Source: an uncultured Bacteroidales bacterium
Lineage (GTDB): Bacteria; Bacteroidota; Bacteroidia; Bacteroidales; P3
Direction: 5' to 3'
Assembly: GCA_900316965.1 (NCBI GenBank)
Contig: ONEY01000009.1
Span: forward strand, 1 to 64,000
DNA length: 64,000 nt
In this document: positions 9,587 to 19,642 of the stretch, piece after piece
How the letters are laid out: each line of letters starts with the position of its first letter
Numbering within the stretch: position 1 is the stretch's first letter
The notes under the pieces: model-generated
The model's input: the letters and a program-made list of their open reading frames with translations, nothing else
Database searches by the model: none
Told to the model about the DNA's origin: nothing
Position numbers and translations under genes: made by a program

Positions 9587-11740
9587 ATGAGACCTGATTT
9601 TTCAAATGTTGATTTTAAATCCCACAATGAAAAGCAAGAAAGCTTTAAACAGTGGGAGAAAGAAAACCATATCGAGAAGAACTGGACAACTCCTGAACAG
9701 ATCGACGTGAAGCCCGTATATGGCAAGGAAGATTTGGAAGGTATGGAGCACCTCAACTATGCCGCGGGTATAGCGCCTTTCCTTCGTGGACCTTACAGCA
9801 CCATGTATGTTATGCGTCCATGGACAGTGCGCCAGTATGCAGGCTTCTCCACAGCAGAGGAGAGTAACGCTTTCTATCGCAGAAATATCGCTGCAGGCCA
9901 AAAAGGTCTTTCGGTTGCTTTCGACCTTGCAACTCACCGTGGGTATGACAGCGACCACGAGCGTGTCGTTGGTGACGTCGGTAAAGCTGGTGTTGCTGTC
10001 GATAGTATTCTCGACATGAAAATTCTTTTCGACCAGATTCCTCTTGACAAGATGAGCGTATCTATGACTATGAATGGCGCAGTACTTCCTGTATTGGCAT
10101 TCTATATCATAGCTGCTGAGGAGCAGGGCGTTAAACAGGAACAACTCCAAGGTACTATCCAGAATGATATCCTCAAGGAGTTTATGGTTCGTAACACCTA
10201 TATTTATCCTCCACTGCCGTCAATGAAAATCATTGCCGACATTTTTGAGTATACCTCTAAGCACATGCCAAAGTTCAATAGTATCAGTATTAGTGGTTAC
10301 CATATGCAGGAGGCAGGCGCTACCGCCGATATCGAACTTGCATACACCCTCGCCGATGGTCTCGAATATCTTCGTGCCGGTATCAACGCTGGCATGAGTA
10401 TCGATGACTTCGCTCCACGTCTGAGTTTCTTCTGGGGAGTTGGCATGAACCATTTCATGGAGATAGCCAAAATGCGTGCTGCTCGTATGCTATGGGCTAA
10501 GATTGTCAACCAGTTCAATCCTAAGAATCCCAAGTCTCTAGCACTTCGTACCCACTGTCAAACCTCTGGTTGGAGCCTTACAGAGCAGGATCCTTTCAAT
10601 AATGTTGCACGTACCTGCATTGAGGCTATGGGTGCAGCTTTGGGCCACACCCAGTCGCTCCACACCAACGCTCTCGACGAGGCTATTGCTTTGCCTACCG
10701 ACTTTAGTGCTCGTATTGCACGCAACACACAGTTGTATATTCAAGAGGAAACCAATGTTTGTCGCGTTGTTGACCCATGGGCTGGCAGCTACTATATTGA
10801 AACTCTCACTCACGAGTTGGCTCATCGTGCTTGGGCTCATATTCAAGAGGTTGAGAAACTTGGCGGTATGGCCAAGGCTATTGAGAGTGGTATTCCTAAA
10901 ATGCGTATCGAAGAGGCTTCTGCACGTAAGCAAAGCCGTATCGACAGCAATGTTGACACTATTGTTGGTATCAATAAGTATCGTCTCGACCATGAGGATC
11001 CTATTGATACCCTCGAGGTTGACAATACTGCTGTTCGTGAGGCTCAGTTGAAGCGTCTAGCCAAATTGCGTGCTGAACGTAATAATGACGAGGTACAAGC
11101 TGCTCTCGACGCTCTTACCCGTTGTGCGGAAAGCGGTCAGGGCAATCTCCTTGAACTAAGCATTGATGCCGCCCGCAAACGCGCTTCGTTGGGTGAAATC
11201 AGCTATGCTCTTGAAAAAGTTTACGGACGTTATAAAGCAAAAATTAATCTTATCAGTAACGTGTACAGCACTCAGACAAAGGATAGCGACCTTTTCAAGA
11301 AAGCTCAGTCGCTTACAGATGAATTTGCCAAACTCGAAGGCCGTCGTCCTCGTATCATGGTGGCTAAGATGGGTCAGGATGGTCATGATCGTGGTGCCAA
11401 GGTCGTCGCTACAGGCTATGCCGACCTCGGTTTTGATGTCGATATGGGACCGCTCTTCCAGACCCCAGCAGAGGCTGCAAAACAAGCTGTAGAGAACGAC
11501 GTTCATATACTTGGCGTTAGCTCATTGGCGGCAGGTCATAAGACCCTTGTTCCTCAAGTTATTGAAGAACTTAAGAAATTGGGACGTGAAGACATTATGG
11601 TTGTCGTAGGAGGCGTTATTCCTCCACAGGATTATGACTTCCTTTTCAAGGCTGGAGCAGCTGCCATCTTCGGACCTGGTACAGTCATTAGTGTAAGTGC
11701 CATCAAGATGATGGAACTTCTTTTGGAATCCAGAAAATAA
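9587..11740 (+). CDS. mutB: Methylmalonyl-CoA mutase, large (catalytic) subunit
   Basis: Interconverts succinyl-CoA and methylmalonyl-CoA with adenosylcobalamin, the key step of propionate production in Bacteroidales. 717 residues from the ATG at 9587; an in-frame TTG at 9542 lies inside the promoter box and is rejected. The N-terminal substrate-binding TIM barrel has the RGPYSTMY and [12 protein letters not shown] segments; the C-terminal cobalamin-binding domain carries the DxHxxG motif in [13 protein letters not shown] (~594-606). Full length for the catalytic chain. The small subunit gene mutA, usually immediately upstream in this group, is not in the neighbourhood: the gene before it is divergent. 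Either mutA is elsewhere or this enzyme is a homodimer like Sbm or the mitochondrial enzyme. Confidence 0.96.
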   Translation: MRPDFSNVDFKSHNEKQESFKQWEKENHIEKNWTTPEQIDVKPVYGKEDLEGMEHLNYAAGIAPFLRGPYSTMYVMRPWTVRQYAGFSTAEESNAFYRRNIAAGQKGLSVAFDLATHRGYDSDHERVVGDVGKAGVAVDSILDMKILFDQIPLDKMSVSMTMNGAVLPVLAFYIIAAEEQGVKQEQLQGTIQNDILKEFMVRNTYIYPPLPSMKIIADIFEYTSKHMPKFNSISISGYHMQEAGATADIELAYTLADGLEYLRAGINAGMSIDDFAPRLSFFWGVGMNHFMEIAKMRAARMLWAKIVNQFNPKNPKSLALRTHCQTSGWSLTEQDPFNNVARTCIEAMGAALGHTQSLHTNALDEAIALPTDFSARIARNTQLYIQEETNVCRVVDPWAGSYYIETLTHELAHRAWAHIQEVEKLGGMAKAIESGIPKMRIEEASARKQSRIDSNVDTIVGINKYRLDHEDPIDTLEVDNTAVREAQLKRLAKLRAERNNDEVQAALDALTRCAESGQGNLLELSIDAARKRASLGEISYALEKVYGRYKAKINLISNVYSTQTKDSDLFKKAQSLTDEFAKLEGRRPRIMVAKMGQDGHDRGAKVVATGYADLGFDVDMGPLFQTPAEAAKQAVENDVHILGVSSLAAGHKTLVPQVIEELKKLGREDIMVVVGGVIPPQDYDFLFKAGAAAIFGPGTVISVSAIKMMELLLESRK

Positions 11741-11751
11741 AACAAAAAAAA

Positions 11752-11776
11752 GAGTTCATAAATGAGCTCCTTTTTT
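11752..11776. terminator. Terminator after mutB, usable from both sides
   Basis: Stem GAGTTCA (11752-11758) with TGAGCTC (11763-11769), one T-G pair, flanked by A and T runs on both sides. It can end mutB and, on the minus strand, the long cluster that ends at 11824. Confidence 0.75.
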
Positions 11777-11787
11777 GTTAAATATTA

Positions 11788-11821
11788 GAAAGTCCCGATT
11801 GTGATCGGGACTTTCTTTTTT
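11788..11821 (+). terminator. Perfect 12-bp hairpin with T tail
   Basis: GAAAGTCCCGAT (11788-11799) pairs perfectly with ATCGGGACTTTC (11804-11815) around TGTG, followed by a T run on the plus strand. It is a second barrier between mutB and the converging cluster. Confidence 0.85.
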
Positions 11822-11823
11822 CG

Positions 11824-12006
11824 TTATAACAAGTCGGTAAAATTGTTAATTAGCGATATGATACCTAATAGCATAATAACTATGCCTATTATATTGCACC
11901 AAAATTGTATGGTTTGACGCGTTTTCTTTTTGCCATATTTTATCCATTTAGGGATGAACATCCAAATAATTAAACCTATGGCGATGGTAATCAGTGATGA
12001 TCCCAT
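11824..12006 (-). CDS. Small membrane protein at the end of the NTPase cluster
   Basis: 60 residues with two hydrophobic segments (~5-18 and ~36-53) separated by a strongly basic loop (KWIKYGKKKTRQ), so a two-helix inner-membrane protein with the loop in the cytoplasm is predicted. It begins 46 bases after the stop of the membrane GTPase and is the last gene before the double terminator. No family recognised. Its size leaves some doubt, but ATG start, hydrophobicity pattern and position support it. Confidence 0.6.
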   Translation of the reverse strand: MGSSLITIAIGLIIWMFIPKWIKYGKKKTRQTIQFWCNIIGIVIMLLGIISLINNFTDLL

Positions 12007-12052
12007 TTTAGAATCCTTTCTTTATTGTTGTTATTTAAGAGAAGCCTCTAAA

Positions 12053-13711
12053 TCAAAAGTCGTTTTTTTGCATTTCTTTGACACCCTGACGGTTCAATAT
12101 CTCTACGACCATTTTTGGTACACTGTTGGAACCATTTAGTGCTGATACTGAATAGAAATTGACTGAGCGGAACTCTTTGCAAGCACTGATGAGTGTAGCT
12201 GAAAGACCTAAGTCATTATTAATGATTTTTTCAAGAAGATTCTCACCTTCGGCGGCTTGTGTCTTTAGTGCTTGCAAATAACCCATATCCGATTTGGCTA
12301 GAGCAAAGTTGAAATCGATATCTTTCAGCTTGCGACCTGCTTGTATGATGAATTCACGAAGACGGTTATAAAGTTCGTTGGGATTGTATACGTCCGATTC
12401 GTCTCCGCCATGGTTCTTAAGCCATTCAAGAAACTCATAACTATATCGTACGCCAGGTGCTTTGGGGTCGAAACGGTGTGGATCGAGGACAAATACAATG
12501 CTCTTGACATTATCATAGAATTGTAGAGCCATTTTACGAGTATCCTCATCCATCATCTGGTTGAATGCCTCACCTGCGACATCGTAGAAATAGAGGTGAT
12601 ATGGTACAGGACGCCCTTCGGGTTTGAACATCATCTGTACGGCATGGTAGCGTTGGGCTGTAGCGGTTTGTATATCACCGCCTTTCTTTATGAGCTCATT
12701 CTTTTGTTTGATGTCAGTTTCGTCATCTTTGTCGGTTTGAGTAAGATTGGGTTCATACTTTTTCTCCATAGTGCTGAGTGCGGTGTAAAGCATGTAGGAT
12801 TTTCCAGCTGCCGGAGCTCCGACAAGGCCGATATGGATATCAGTTCCGTAGGTGTGGTCGCCTTCGTTTGTTATGTCATTATTACAATTGTGACAACGGC
12901 GTGTCAGTTTTCCGCGACCGTTAAGAAGCATAGTTGGAATCTTTTCTCCATCAGGTGTATGTTGGTAGAAAATGCCATACATGCCAGGATGTAGGGGCAC
13001 AGGGTGGACTTTACCATTAATGATATAGTCGAATCCTTTGTCGTTACCACAATAAGGGCATTTGCGATGAACTTTGTATATGGAGTTTATGATGGCTTCA
13101 GTACCCATACAGATAAGGTCGACAATAATGATAACAGCGGCAATGCTGAGGATTATAAACACTGGTGTCGCAATTATTAATAATATTGAGCCAATGTTAT
13201 CAATACCAAATGCTACCACATCTGTTGACATATCCCATACATCGGAGAGTAGTTCCTCACACCATTCCACACCATCGGTCATCACCTCTTTCAGCCATCG
13301 TCCTGCTGCCAGCAACAAACCGCCAGCTATGGCAACGAGAATGCCCCACAATTGCATCGCTATGGTGCAAATAACACCTCCTACTATGGCGATCCATGCT
13401 ACTACTATAATTATGACTGCTAGTATTTTAAGTATCCAACATATTAGCCAAAGAACGCCTTCAAAAGCACCTACCATCAAAAAGGCCGCAAATATTGAAA
13501 TGAGTACGGAAATGAAAAATGTTCCAACATACATGTATAGTGGGGAGTCGTAAACAATCATACGGCGCATACCGTCTTTATTGTGACGGCGGTATAGGTT
13601 GGTTTCATGCCATTTTAATCCAATAAAGAATAGAAGGCAGATGGTTATGAATGATGTAACGGTAAGTCCAAGGATAATCCATCCCATGGCGCTAAAATCT
13701 GTGAAACTCAT
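12053..13711 (-). CDS. Membrane-anchored zinc-ribbon GTPase
   Basis: 552 residues. An N-terminal membrane part has a helix at ~10-33, a long hydrophobic block at ~56-137 and another at ~175-207. Then comes a zinc-ribbon-like pair, CPYCGN (~220) and CHNCNN (~275), and a P-loop GTPase domain: G1 in GLVGAPAAGKSYM (~292-304), G3-like DVAGE in YFYDVAGEAFN (~365), and an AKSD segment (~472) in place of NKxD. The layout fits the TRAFAC-type 'double-GTPase' (DO-GTPase) families described from bacterial conflict systems, recalled and not searched. A second zinc-ribbon GTPase is encoded two genes upstream (16248-17444); the GAP1-like protein lies between. It probably works at the inner membrane with that pair. 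The bound nucleotide is inferred. Confidence 0.82.
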   Translation of the reverse strand: MSFTDFSAMGWIILGLTVTSFITICLLFFIGLKWHETNLYRRHNKDGMRRMIVYDSPLYMYVGTFFISVLISIFAAFLMVGAFEGVLWLICWILKILAVIIIVVAWIAIVGGVICTIAMQLWGILVAIAGGLLLAAGRWLKEVMTDGVEWCEELLSDVWDMSTDVVAFGIDNIGSILLIIATPVFIILSIAAVIIIVDLICMGTEAIINSIYKVHRKCPYCGNDKGFDYIINGKVHPVPLHPGMYGIFYQHTPDGEKIPTMLLNGRGKLTRRCHNCNNDITNEGDHTYGTDIHIGLVGAPAAGKSYMLYTALSTMEKKYEPNLTQTDKDDETDIKQKNELIKKGGDIQTATAQRYHAVQMMFKPEGRPVPYHLYFYDVAGEAFNQMMDEDTRKMALQFYDNVKSIVFVLDPHRFDPKAPGVRYSYEFLEWLKNHGGDESDVYNPNELYNRLREFIIQAGRKLKDIDFNFALAKSDMGYLQALKTQAAEGENLLEKIINNDLGLSATLISACKEFRSVNFYSVSALNGSNSVPKMVVEILNRQGVKEMQKNDF

Positions 13712-13762
13712 ATTGTTTAAGTGATTAAGAGGTTATAAAAATGTGTTGTTTAATGTAAAGAG

Positions 13763-16156
13763 TTATTTTTTCTTTCCTAATCTTTTGAAGAAACGTTTCA
13801 GTTTTCGGAAGAACGAATTCTCTTTCTGAACAGCTGTGCCAAGGTCGGCGAGCTTAATGCTGCCATTGCAATAGCTAATAAAAGCGGCGATATCTTCTTT
13901 CTTCCATCCTGCCAGGTGGATTATGTACATAATAGTGTCTATAGCTGCTTGACTTTCCATCTTTGAATTCCAAATAGCTACAATATAGTTTTTGTGCTCG
14001 TTTTTACTTATTGAGCGCCAGTCAATCAAATCACAATAACTTATTACCTCTTGACGCTCACGGCGTTTGCCTTTTATCCAGTCGACAAAAAGGGCCGCTT
14101 TGTAATCTCGGTTGGAACCACCTCTGTCTATTTCAAATTTGAGGTCTTCGAAGTTTACATTGGTTACTACTTCTCCCTTCATGATTGCGCGAATGTGCTC
14201 CAAACGGGTGAGAGCATTGCTTTCGGTAGCTTGAAGTTTGAGAGCGAGAATTGTTTCTATGGTTTCCAGTTTGATTTTTGAGGGCGAAACAAAAGCATGG
14301 TCGACATACATTTTGAATATGTTATCAAGACCCATGTGACAGAACGTATTGGCAGATATCCTGTTGCATAGAGCTGCGAGAAGACGTGAAGTTTCTCCTT
14401 TCTTTGCCTCCATACGTTTTTTATAATAGGATATGGCTGTTGGAGCCAGTATTTCGGCAACTTCCTTCTTACATGCGTCGCTGGCGTTGATGAGCAGAGA
14501 AAAAGTCTCTTCTTCTTGTGCGGCGCATATTGTGATAGCAGTTGCTTTGTAGGGCTTTATTGCATCGGGATGAGCTACAAACCAGTGCAAAATCTCTTTC
14601 CAATTGTTTGAAAGTGGGAAGAAAACTTCACGTAGCTGTTCGCGATCGTTTTCGGCAAGTTGGTTTGTGGCAACCATTTCACCCATTAATCGATCTAACT
14701 GTTTTGACAAGTCATTGCCGTAGTAATGTTTGACGAATGTCGACCAATAGGATGTGAGATTGCAGTTGCGCAGTACGGAGAAAAATCGTTCTTCGCTCAC
14801 GTTGCGTAGGTTGACAAGGGGAAGAATCATTTCGGGACTGCATTTGGTCGAGAAATTCTTCAAATTGATATCGCTGTCGAAGAAGAGAGATGTCATTGTG
14901 TCGACAGTTTCTTGGTCAATGTGGAGTAATGGGCATCCTTTTTGACGGCAGTAGTGAATCATGTGTATTGCGTTCACCATGGTGTTGCCGTTTTCCATCT
15001 GCAACAAGCTGGCTTTGAATGTTGCGTTAATCTTTGCCCATAGTTTTGCGGCGTCATCTTCAGGCAAAGCTAATTGTATGGTTTTGTCTATAAATATGTT
15101 GTCTATTTTAGCCAACGGCAAATCCACCGGTGTTTGTACCGATAGGAAAATATCATAAACAAAAGGGTACTCATTCTGATTTGAGAAGTCTACATTGAGA
15201 TAGTAGGCCATTAGTTTTGTCACTTTTTCGGCGTCGCCGGCGGCGGATAGTTCGTCTATTTTCTCAAAAAGAAAGTTCTGTTCTATGTTGGAAACTGCGT
15301 TGTTGGTGAAATCAACATATACGTAGTTGTTGGTGTATTGTTGTGTGGAGTTCCATTCGTTTACCATTGCCAAACGGTAGTTGTTTGGCATAGATCCTTG
15401 CATGATGTTGCTTGAGAAAGGAAATAGAGCCAAGACAGAATCGGGCATGTGCGACATTAGTTTGACCAGTTCTTTGCTCTCTGCCATTGTTGTTTTCACC
15501 ATCACTTTCTGAAGCATGGGGTCTTTGCCAAGCTTTTCGTTAGTATGGGCCTGAAGTAGTGCTTTTGCCAGGGTGATAAAGCGTTGATCTTTAACCCAGC
15601 TGGTGTCATCGTTTTCCTCGTGCTCAACAGACTCATGGCGTTGCAACAATTGTGGTTCTCCAGTCAATAGCATTTGCCATTCAGGGTTCTCGGGGGTGCA
15701 TATTCCATTTTTGGGCATACATACACGACCTTCCACAATGTCGTTGAGCAGTGCAAAGGGTGGCTCTTGACGGAAGATGAGCATGTGGGTGAAAAAGTTG
15801 CTGCCAGCGCGTTTGGCGTTGCCGTTGCAGAAATAGCCGTATTCTATGCCTACGTATACGGTTCGGGCAATGACGTAGCGTTTGGTGCCATCACCAAGAG
15901 TTAGCATACGGTATTCGTATGAAATAGGGTAGTCGAGGACTATTTCTGGACTTTGCACCAACTGAGCCTGTGTCACTCGATGTGCCGTAGGAACAGGATA
16001 GGTGGGAGAGAAGGCTCCAGCAATTTCGTTTACCTCGTTGGTGGGCATATCGGTGGTGTAGGTACGTACGCCGAATCCTATGCTTCCGCTTACAGCCGAT
16101 TTTTGTGTTGAAGAATAATAAATCTCCTCGTATGGAATGTTATATATCTTGTTCAT
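13763..16156 (-). CDS. GTPase-associated protein of the GAP1 type (probable)
   Basis: 797 residues, no signal peptide or membrane segment. The first ~120 residues (IYYSSTQKSAVSGSIGFGV onset, then a YEYRMLTLGDG segment and an RAGSNFFTH motif) resemble the GAP1 N-terminal domain that is found beside GTPases in predicted conflict systems. The rest, to ~740, is predicted mostly helical without recognised motifs, fitting the middle and C-terminal GAP1 domains. The last residues are very basic (FFKRLGKKK). It lies between the two zinc-ribbon GTPase genes, with short gaps (51 and 91 bases), which supports a direct role with them. Name given by resemblance and context; the biochemical role is unknown and it should not be read as a proven GTPase-activating protein. 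Confidence 0.65.
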   Translation of the reverse strand: MNKIYNIPYEEIYYSSTQKSAVSGSIGFGVRTYTTDMPTNEVNEIAGAFSPTYPVPTAHRVTQAQLVQSPEIVLDYPISYEYRMLTLGDGTKRYVIARTVYVGIEYGYFCNGNAKRAGSNFFTHMLIFRQEPPFALLNDIVEGRVCMPKNGICTPENPEWQMLLTGEPQLLQRHESVEHEENDDTSWVKDQRFITLAKALLQAHTNEKLGKDPMLQKVMVKTTMAESKELVKLMSHMPDSVLALFPFSSNIMQGSMPNNYRLAMVNEWNSTQQYTNNYVYVDFTNNAVSNIEQNFLFEKIDELSAAGDAEKVTKLMAYYLNVDFSNQNEYPFVYDIFLSVQTPVDLPLAKIDNIFIDKTIQLALPEDDAAKLWAKINATFKASLLQMENGNTMVNAIHMIHYCRQKGCPLLHIDQETVDTMTSLFFDSDINLKNFSTKCSPEMILPLVNLRNVSEERFFSVLRNCNLTSYWSTFVKHYYGNDLSKQLDRLMGEMVATNQLAENDREQLREVFFPLSNNWKEILHWFVAHPDAIKPYKATAITICAAQEEETFSLLINASDACKKEVAEILAPTAISYYKKRMEAKKGETSRLLAALCNRISANTFCHMGLDNIFKMYVDHAFVSPSKIKLETIETILALKLQATESNALTRLEHIRAIMKGEVVTNVNFEDLKFEIDRGGSNRDYKAALFVDWIKGKRRERQEVISYCDLIDWRSISKNEHKNYIVAIWNSKMESQAAIDTIMYIIHLAGWKKEDIAAFISYCNGSIKLADLGTAVQKENSFFRKLKRFFKRLGKKK

Positions 16157-16247
16157 ATCGCTTTATTTAGTGGTTGATAATGTGATGTTTTTGTTGCTGA
16201 TTGAGTTATGACGCTCTATCGCATGTGTTTTCGTTTTGATCTTGTTG

Positions 16248-17444
16248 CTAGTCGCTAATATTGAAATTGTATCCAACTTGGTCGAGAGACCAAACCAGAG
16301 GGTCAAGGACGCGGAATGGATTCAAGTTGGCAATTGCGCCGTCAACAGGTTCGCCACCAAGAGGTGATGTGCCGAAGAACTTGTAATTTTTGAAGTTGCT
16401 TTCAACATTGTTTATGAAGTTGTTGCCGTGTGCTTCTACGCACTGGGTACGCAGAAAGTACTCAATGCCTGCATGCACTTGGTCAAAGTCGCTGCGTTTG
16501 GCGCCATTGGCTCCTGGCAGTTTGAAAATACTATCGGTGCGGTTGCTGCCTATGCCGGGCATAGTGGACATACCGAACATATCAGCATGGTTGTAAATAT
16601 TGTCGAATTTATTAAGAACAATGGCCATTGGCTTGTTCAGAATGCTTGCGTTTGCTTTTCCATCATCACTCTTGCAGTACTCGATAATGGTATTCCCTAC
16701 AAAACCAAAGTCAAAATTGTGTTCCACGAAGTTGGGAATATTCAGACGATGGTTGACGTCCCTGATTTGCAAAACATCTATAAGGTAAATAAATGCATCG
16801 CTATGTATCAAATATTTGGCATCGTTGCCCATGCTTTTCACGTCGTGGAAGTTTTCCCCTGCGTTGTCGTAGAAGACTAGGAAAACGCTTGGTTGGCCTT
16901 TTTTGCATAGTTCGAAGATGAATGGAGGCCTTTTCTTGCCTTGTTCACGTGGCGTTGCGCTGGGAAGGCTATTATAGCGGTATATGGGGCCATATAGTTC
17001 CTCGTTGTAGCGGTACTGAGTGCTTTCATCCTCTTTGTCGGCTATTGTCGAAGCCATAACGCCGATATTGCCAAGCGTGAATCCATATCGCATCAGTTCC
17101 TCAATCAGTATTGATACATAAACTGTTTTGCCCGACGATTGCGCACCAATGATGGAAATGATTTTACCACCTTCCTCAACCATGTGTGCCGGTACTTGGT
17201 TGTGACAATGAGGGCAGATTACTTTGTATGTTTGTTTTTTGCATTCGGGACACACACCATAGTCAGGTTTGCCACCAAATAGTTTCTTTTTGGCTGGAGC
17301 TATGGGGTGTAGGTCTCTACTGTCGCCCCAATGTTCCGACAGGGCTTCGTCGTGTTGTATAACACAATTGGGATTGGCACATCTGAAAAGTATGTCTTTC
17401 AAATCGAAAGGAGTATAGCAATAAGGACAAATACGTGTTGGCAT
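16248..17444 (-). CDS. Cytoplasmic zinc-ribbon GTPase
   Basis: 398 residues. Two zinc-ribbon modules come first: CPYCYTPF...CANPNC (5-27) and CPECKKQTYKVICPHC (~64-80). The GTPase domain follows with G1 IGAQSSGKTVYV (~97-108), a G3-like DNAGE in VFYDNAGENFHD (~193-203) and a good G4 motif NKFD (~279). No membrane helix is seen. The arrangement parallels the membrane-anchored GTPase at 12053-13711 (both have zinc ribbons before the P-loop and D-x-A-G-E in G3), so the two are distant relatives likely to act together. DO-GTPase-like by recall. No canonical effector domain is visible. Confidence 0.85.
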   Translation of the reverse strand: MPTRICPYCYTPFDLKDILFRCANPNCVIQHDEALSEHWGDSRDLHPIAPAKKKLFGGKPDYGVCPECKKQTYKVICPHCHNQVPAHMVEEGGKIISIIGAQSSGKTVYVSILIEELMRYGFTLGNIGVMASTIADKEDESTQYRYNEELYGPIYRYNSLPSATPREQGKKRPPFIFELCKKGQPSVFLVFYDNAGENFHDVKSMGNDAKYLIHSDAFIYLIDVLQIRDVNHRLNIPNFVEHNFDFGFVGNTIIEYCKSDDGKANASILNKPMAIVLNKFDNIYNHADMFGMSTMPGIGSNRTDSIFKLPGANGAKRSDFDQVHAGIEYFLRTQCVEAHGNNFINNVESNFKNYKFFGTSPLGGEPVDGAIANLNPFRVLDPLVWSLDQVGYNFNISD

Positions 17445-17507
17445 AGGATATTGTTTTTAGTATTTTTATTAAGAATAAATCATTGTCGATGACTAATAAG
17501 AATCGGC

Positions 17508-19589
17508 CTATTTTATGCTTTTAAATTCTGGGTTAACAATTATGGCGTCGCGTTTGTCCGCTTCGGCGGCCGAAATACGGAAAAAGAGCTCTCCTTTTGT
17601 GCGACGGTCGTATGTCAATGCAATCTCATAGGGCGCGCCAGGCATTATAAGACTTTTATCCACAGTCGTTATTGGCTGCAAATGGTCGATATCTATTGGG
17701 AAAGAGCCTTCTTGTGCAAACACTGATAGGCCACAGGGCAGTTCTGTGCCGCAGCTTACAAAAAGTGAAAATTTGTTTTTGCTAAACATGCCGCCTTTCT
17801 TAATCTCAATAAAGTTGACAAGTACTTTTTGTAATGAGAATGTTTTGCGGATATAATCGCTTTCGGCATATCCGTTACCCCCTTCTTCGCTAATCAGCGA
17901 TGCAATGGCAATCTCTACCGATGCGGCATTAGGCGGTATTGAGTACGACGTGTTGTTCATTGGGTTTTTGGCCTCAAACAGGTCATAGCATTGCAATGTG
18001 CCGTTGTTTGGTTTCACCTTGATGCGAACACCATCAATTCCGTTCCACTCCCATCGGAGCATTGCTGTTGCGGTGTTGCAGTCGAGCATTACCCCTTGTG
18101 GGGGTAAAACTGACAAGAGTGAGATTTGGTCACCTGCGCAGCACATGCCGCCATCTTCTACTATGGGCAGATAATAGCGTTGACCGCAGAAATCTTTCTC
18201 TATAACAATTTGGTCGCCACGAGGAGTGATATTTGTTGCGCTGCCCAAATTGTTGATATCAACAGAGTCACCCTTGCCGTAGTTGAATTTGCTTTCAGAA
18301 CAGAATATCATCAAACGACCAACACCTGTTTTTGTCCAAGTGATAACGGCTTGGCCATTACCATCATGCAGGTGTAGTGTCGCAGGCATTGGCAGTCGCC
18401 CTGTCATTCCTGAGTTTCCGCTGAAAGTATTTGGAGTAGGATGGCTGATTGGAGTTTGGTTGATAGGGCCGCTGCTTTGAGAAATGACAATGGTTTCGGT
18501 GTTAGAATCTGTTATTATTGGTACATCTCCATCGGCGTTTAACAATTTGTTGAGAAATTGGTTCCATACTTTGTTTTTCGCAAGTTCGGAAATGGGTAGC
18601 ACAAATGAATAGCGTTGCTTGAACAGCGACACAAAATATTCGCTGTTCATGGTTCCGTCGAGTATGAAATCAATCTGCGACGCCTGCAAGCCGTTGTTCG
18701 TAATCGCTCTGTCTATCTCAGGTAACACATTTTGAGAGCCAGAGTCGTTGGCTAGCAAGGCGTTTAGTTTTATTTTCATCACCATGTAATCCAACGTAAC
18801 CCCTTCTTTAAAGGTTATCTTACCCATGACGACTGGGTTGTTGGATTTTATTACTTGTTGAGCTTCAAGGGTTAGTAACTCCCAATTGTTTTCTTTGTTT
18901 ATGACAATGCCAGGATGCTTGGCATAAATCATCTCATATATGTAGTTTGCCCCCACTCGTATACGAGGGTCTTGTCCATAGCCTTCAAGTATGGTTGTAA
19001 ATTGTGCTGGTTGAGCTTTGTCGGGGAAGTAGCTAAGAAATATCGAGTCGCCTCGGCCAGTAACCGTCATCTTGCTGCGGCTACTGTTTGCCAGTATGTC
19101 GAAAAGACTTTCATTGATTGACACTTGTGTCGTTGCCTTATAGCCATAATCAAAGAATGTATCGCATACATGCCGTGCTTTTTCGCCAGCTATTTCGTTG
19201 CTAAAGCTCAAGAATAGAGGCATTTCCGAGCGTGCCACATCTATTTCTGATTCAGAAATAAAAATTTTCTCTTTCAGAAATGATGAAAGATATGGCTCCA
19301 TGCCTTGCACCAAAAGTTTGTCTACGGGGAATGTACCACCATTAATGGTGAAATGGGCGTCGGTATCAATCAAATCTAAAAAGTGGGTATAGGCGTTGAC
19401 ATCTTTCTCTCGAGCTCTTTCGATTGCAAAATTGCCCATCTGCAACCTGTCGTTGCCAACGTAGAATGCCAGTGGCATCTCCAACTGGTCGTTGTCTAGT
19501 GGGTAATAGGCAAAGTCGTTTTTGCCTATCATGTACAAGAACTTGATGCTGTCGCTTGTTATGTGAAGGACTACGGCGTAATTCATCAA
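17508..19589 (-). CDS. Degenerate Hsp70/actin-fold protein with C-terminal beta domains
   Basis: 693 residues. The first ~370 residues have the outline of an Hsp70-like actin-fold ATPase: a starting strand (NYAVVLHITSDSIKFLYMIG) where phosphate-1 would be, a MPLAFYVG segment as in Hsp70 proteins, and a TGRGDSIFLSYF segment at the phosphate-2 position. The acidic and glycine residues needed for ATP hydrolysis are mostly replaced (HITSDS in place of DFGTTNS), so it may be a binding protein without ATPase activity. Residues ~400-690 look like two or three beta-sandwich (fibronectin-III-like) modules, e.g. around AVITWTKTG and AMLRWEWNG. It lies after the 1422-residue Hsp70-like gene but beyond a terminator hairpin (19643-19674). 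Fold assignment is moderate; partner role is inferred. Confidence 0.65.
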   Translation of the reverse strand: MMNYAVVLHITSDSIKFLYMIGKNDFAYYPLDNDQLEMPLAFYVGNDRLQMGNFAIERAREKDVNAYTHFLDLIDTDAHFTINGGTFPVDKLLVQGMEPYLSSFLKEKIFISESEIDVARSEMPLFLSFSNEIAGEKARHVCDTFFDYGYKATTQVSINESLFDILANSSRSKMTVTGRGDSIFLSYFPDKAQPAQFTTILEGYGQDPRIRVGANYIYEMIYAKHPGIVINKENNWELLTLEAQQVIKSNNPVVMGKITFKEGVTLDYMVMKIKLNALLANDSGSQNVLPEIDRAITNNGLQASQIDFILDGTMNSEYFVSLFKQRYSFVLPISELAKNKVWNQFLNKLLNADGDVPIITDSNTETIVISQSSGPINQTPISHPTPNTFSGNSGMTGRLPMPATLHLHDGNGQAVITWTKTGVGRLMIFCSESKFNYGKGDSVDINNLGSATNITPRGDQIVIEKDFCGQRYYLPIVEDGGMCCAGDQISLLSVLPPQGVMLDCNTATAMLRWEWNGIDGVRIKVKPNNGTLQCYDLFEAKNPMNNTSYSIPPNAASVEIAIASLISEEGGNGYAESDYIRKTFSLQKVLVNFIEIKKGGMFSKNKFSLFVSCGTELPCGLSVFAQEGSFPIDIDHLQPITTVDKSLIMPGAPYEIALTYDRRTKGELFFRISAAEADKRDAIIVNPEFKSIK

Positions 19590-19642
19590 TTGCTGTTTTT
19601 TAGTTTAGTTATGTTAGGTATAGTTAGTATCGAGTAGCTTAT

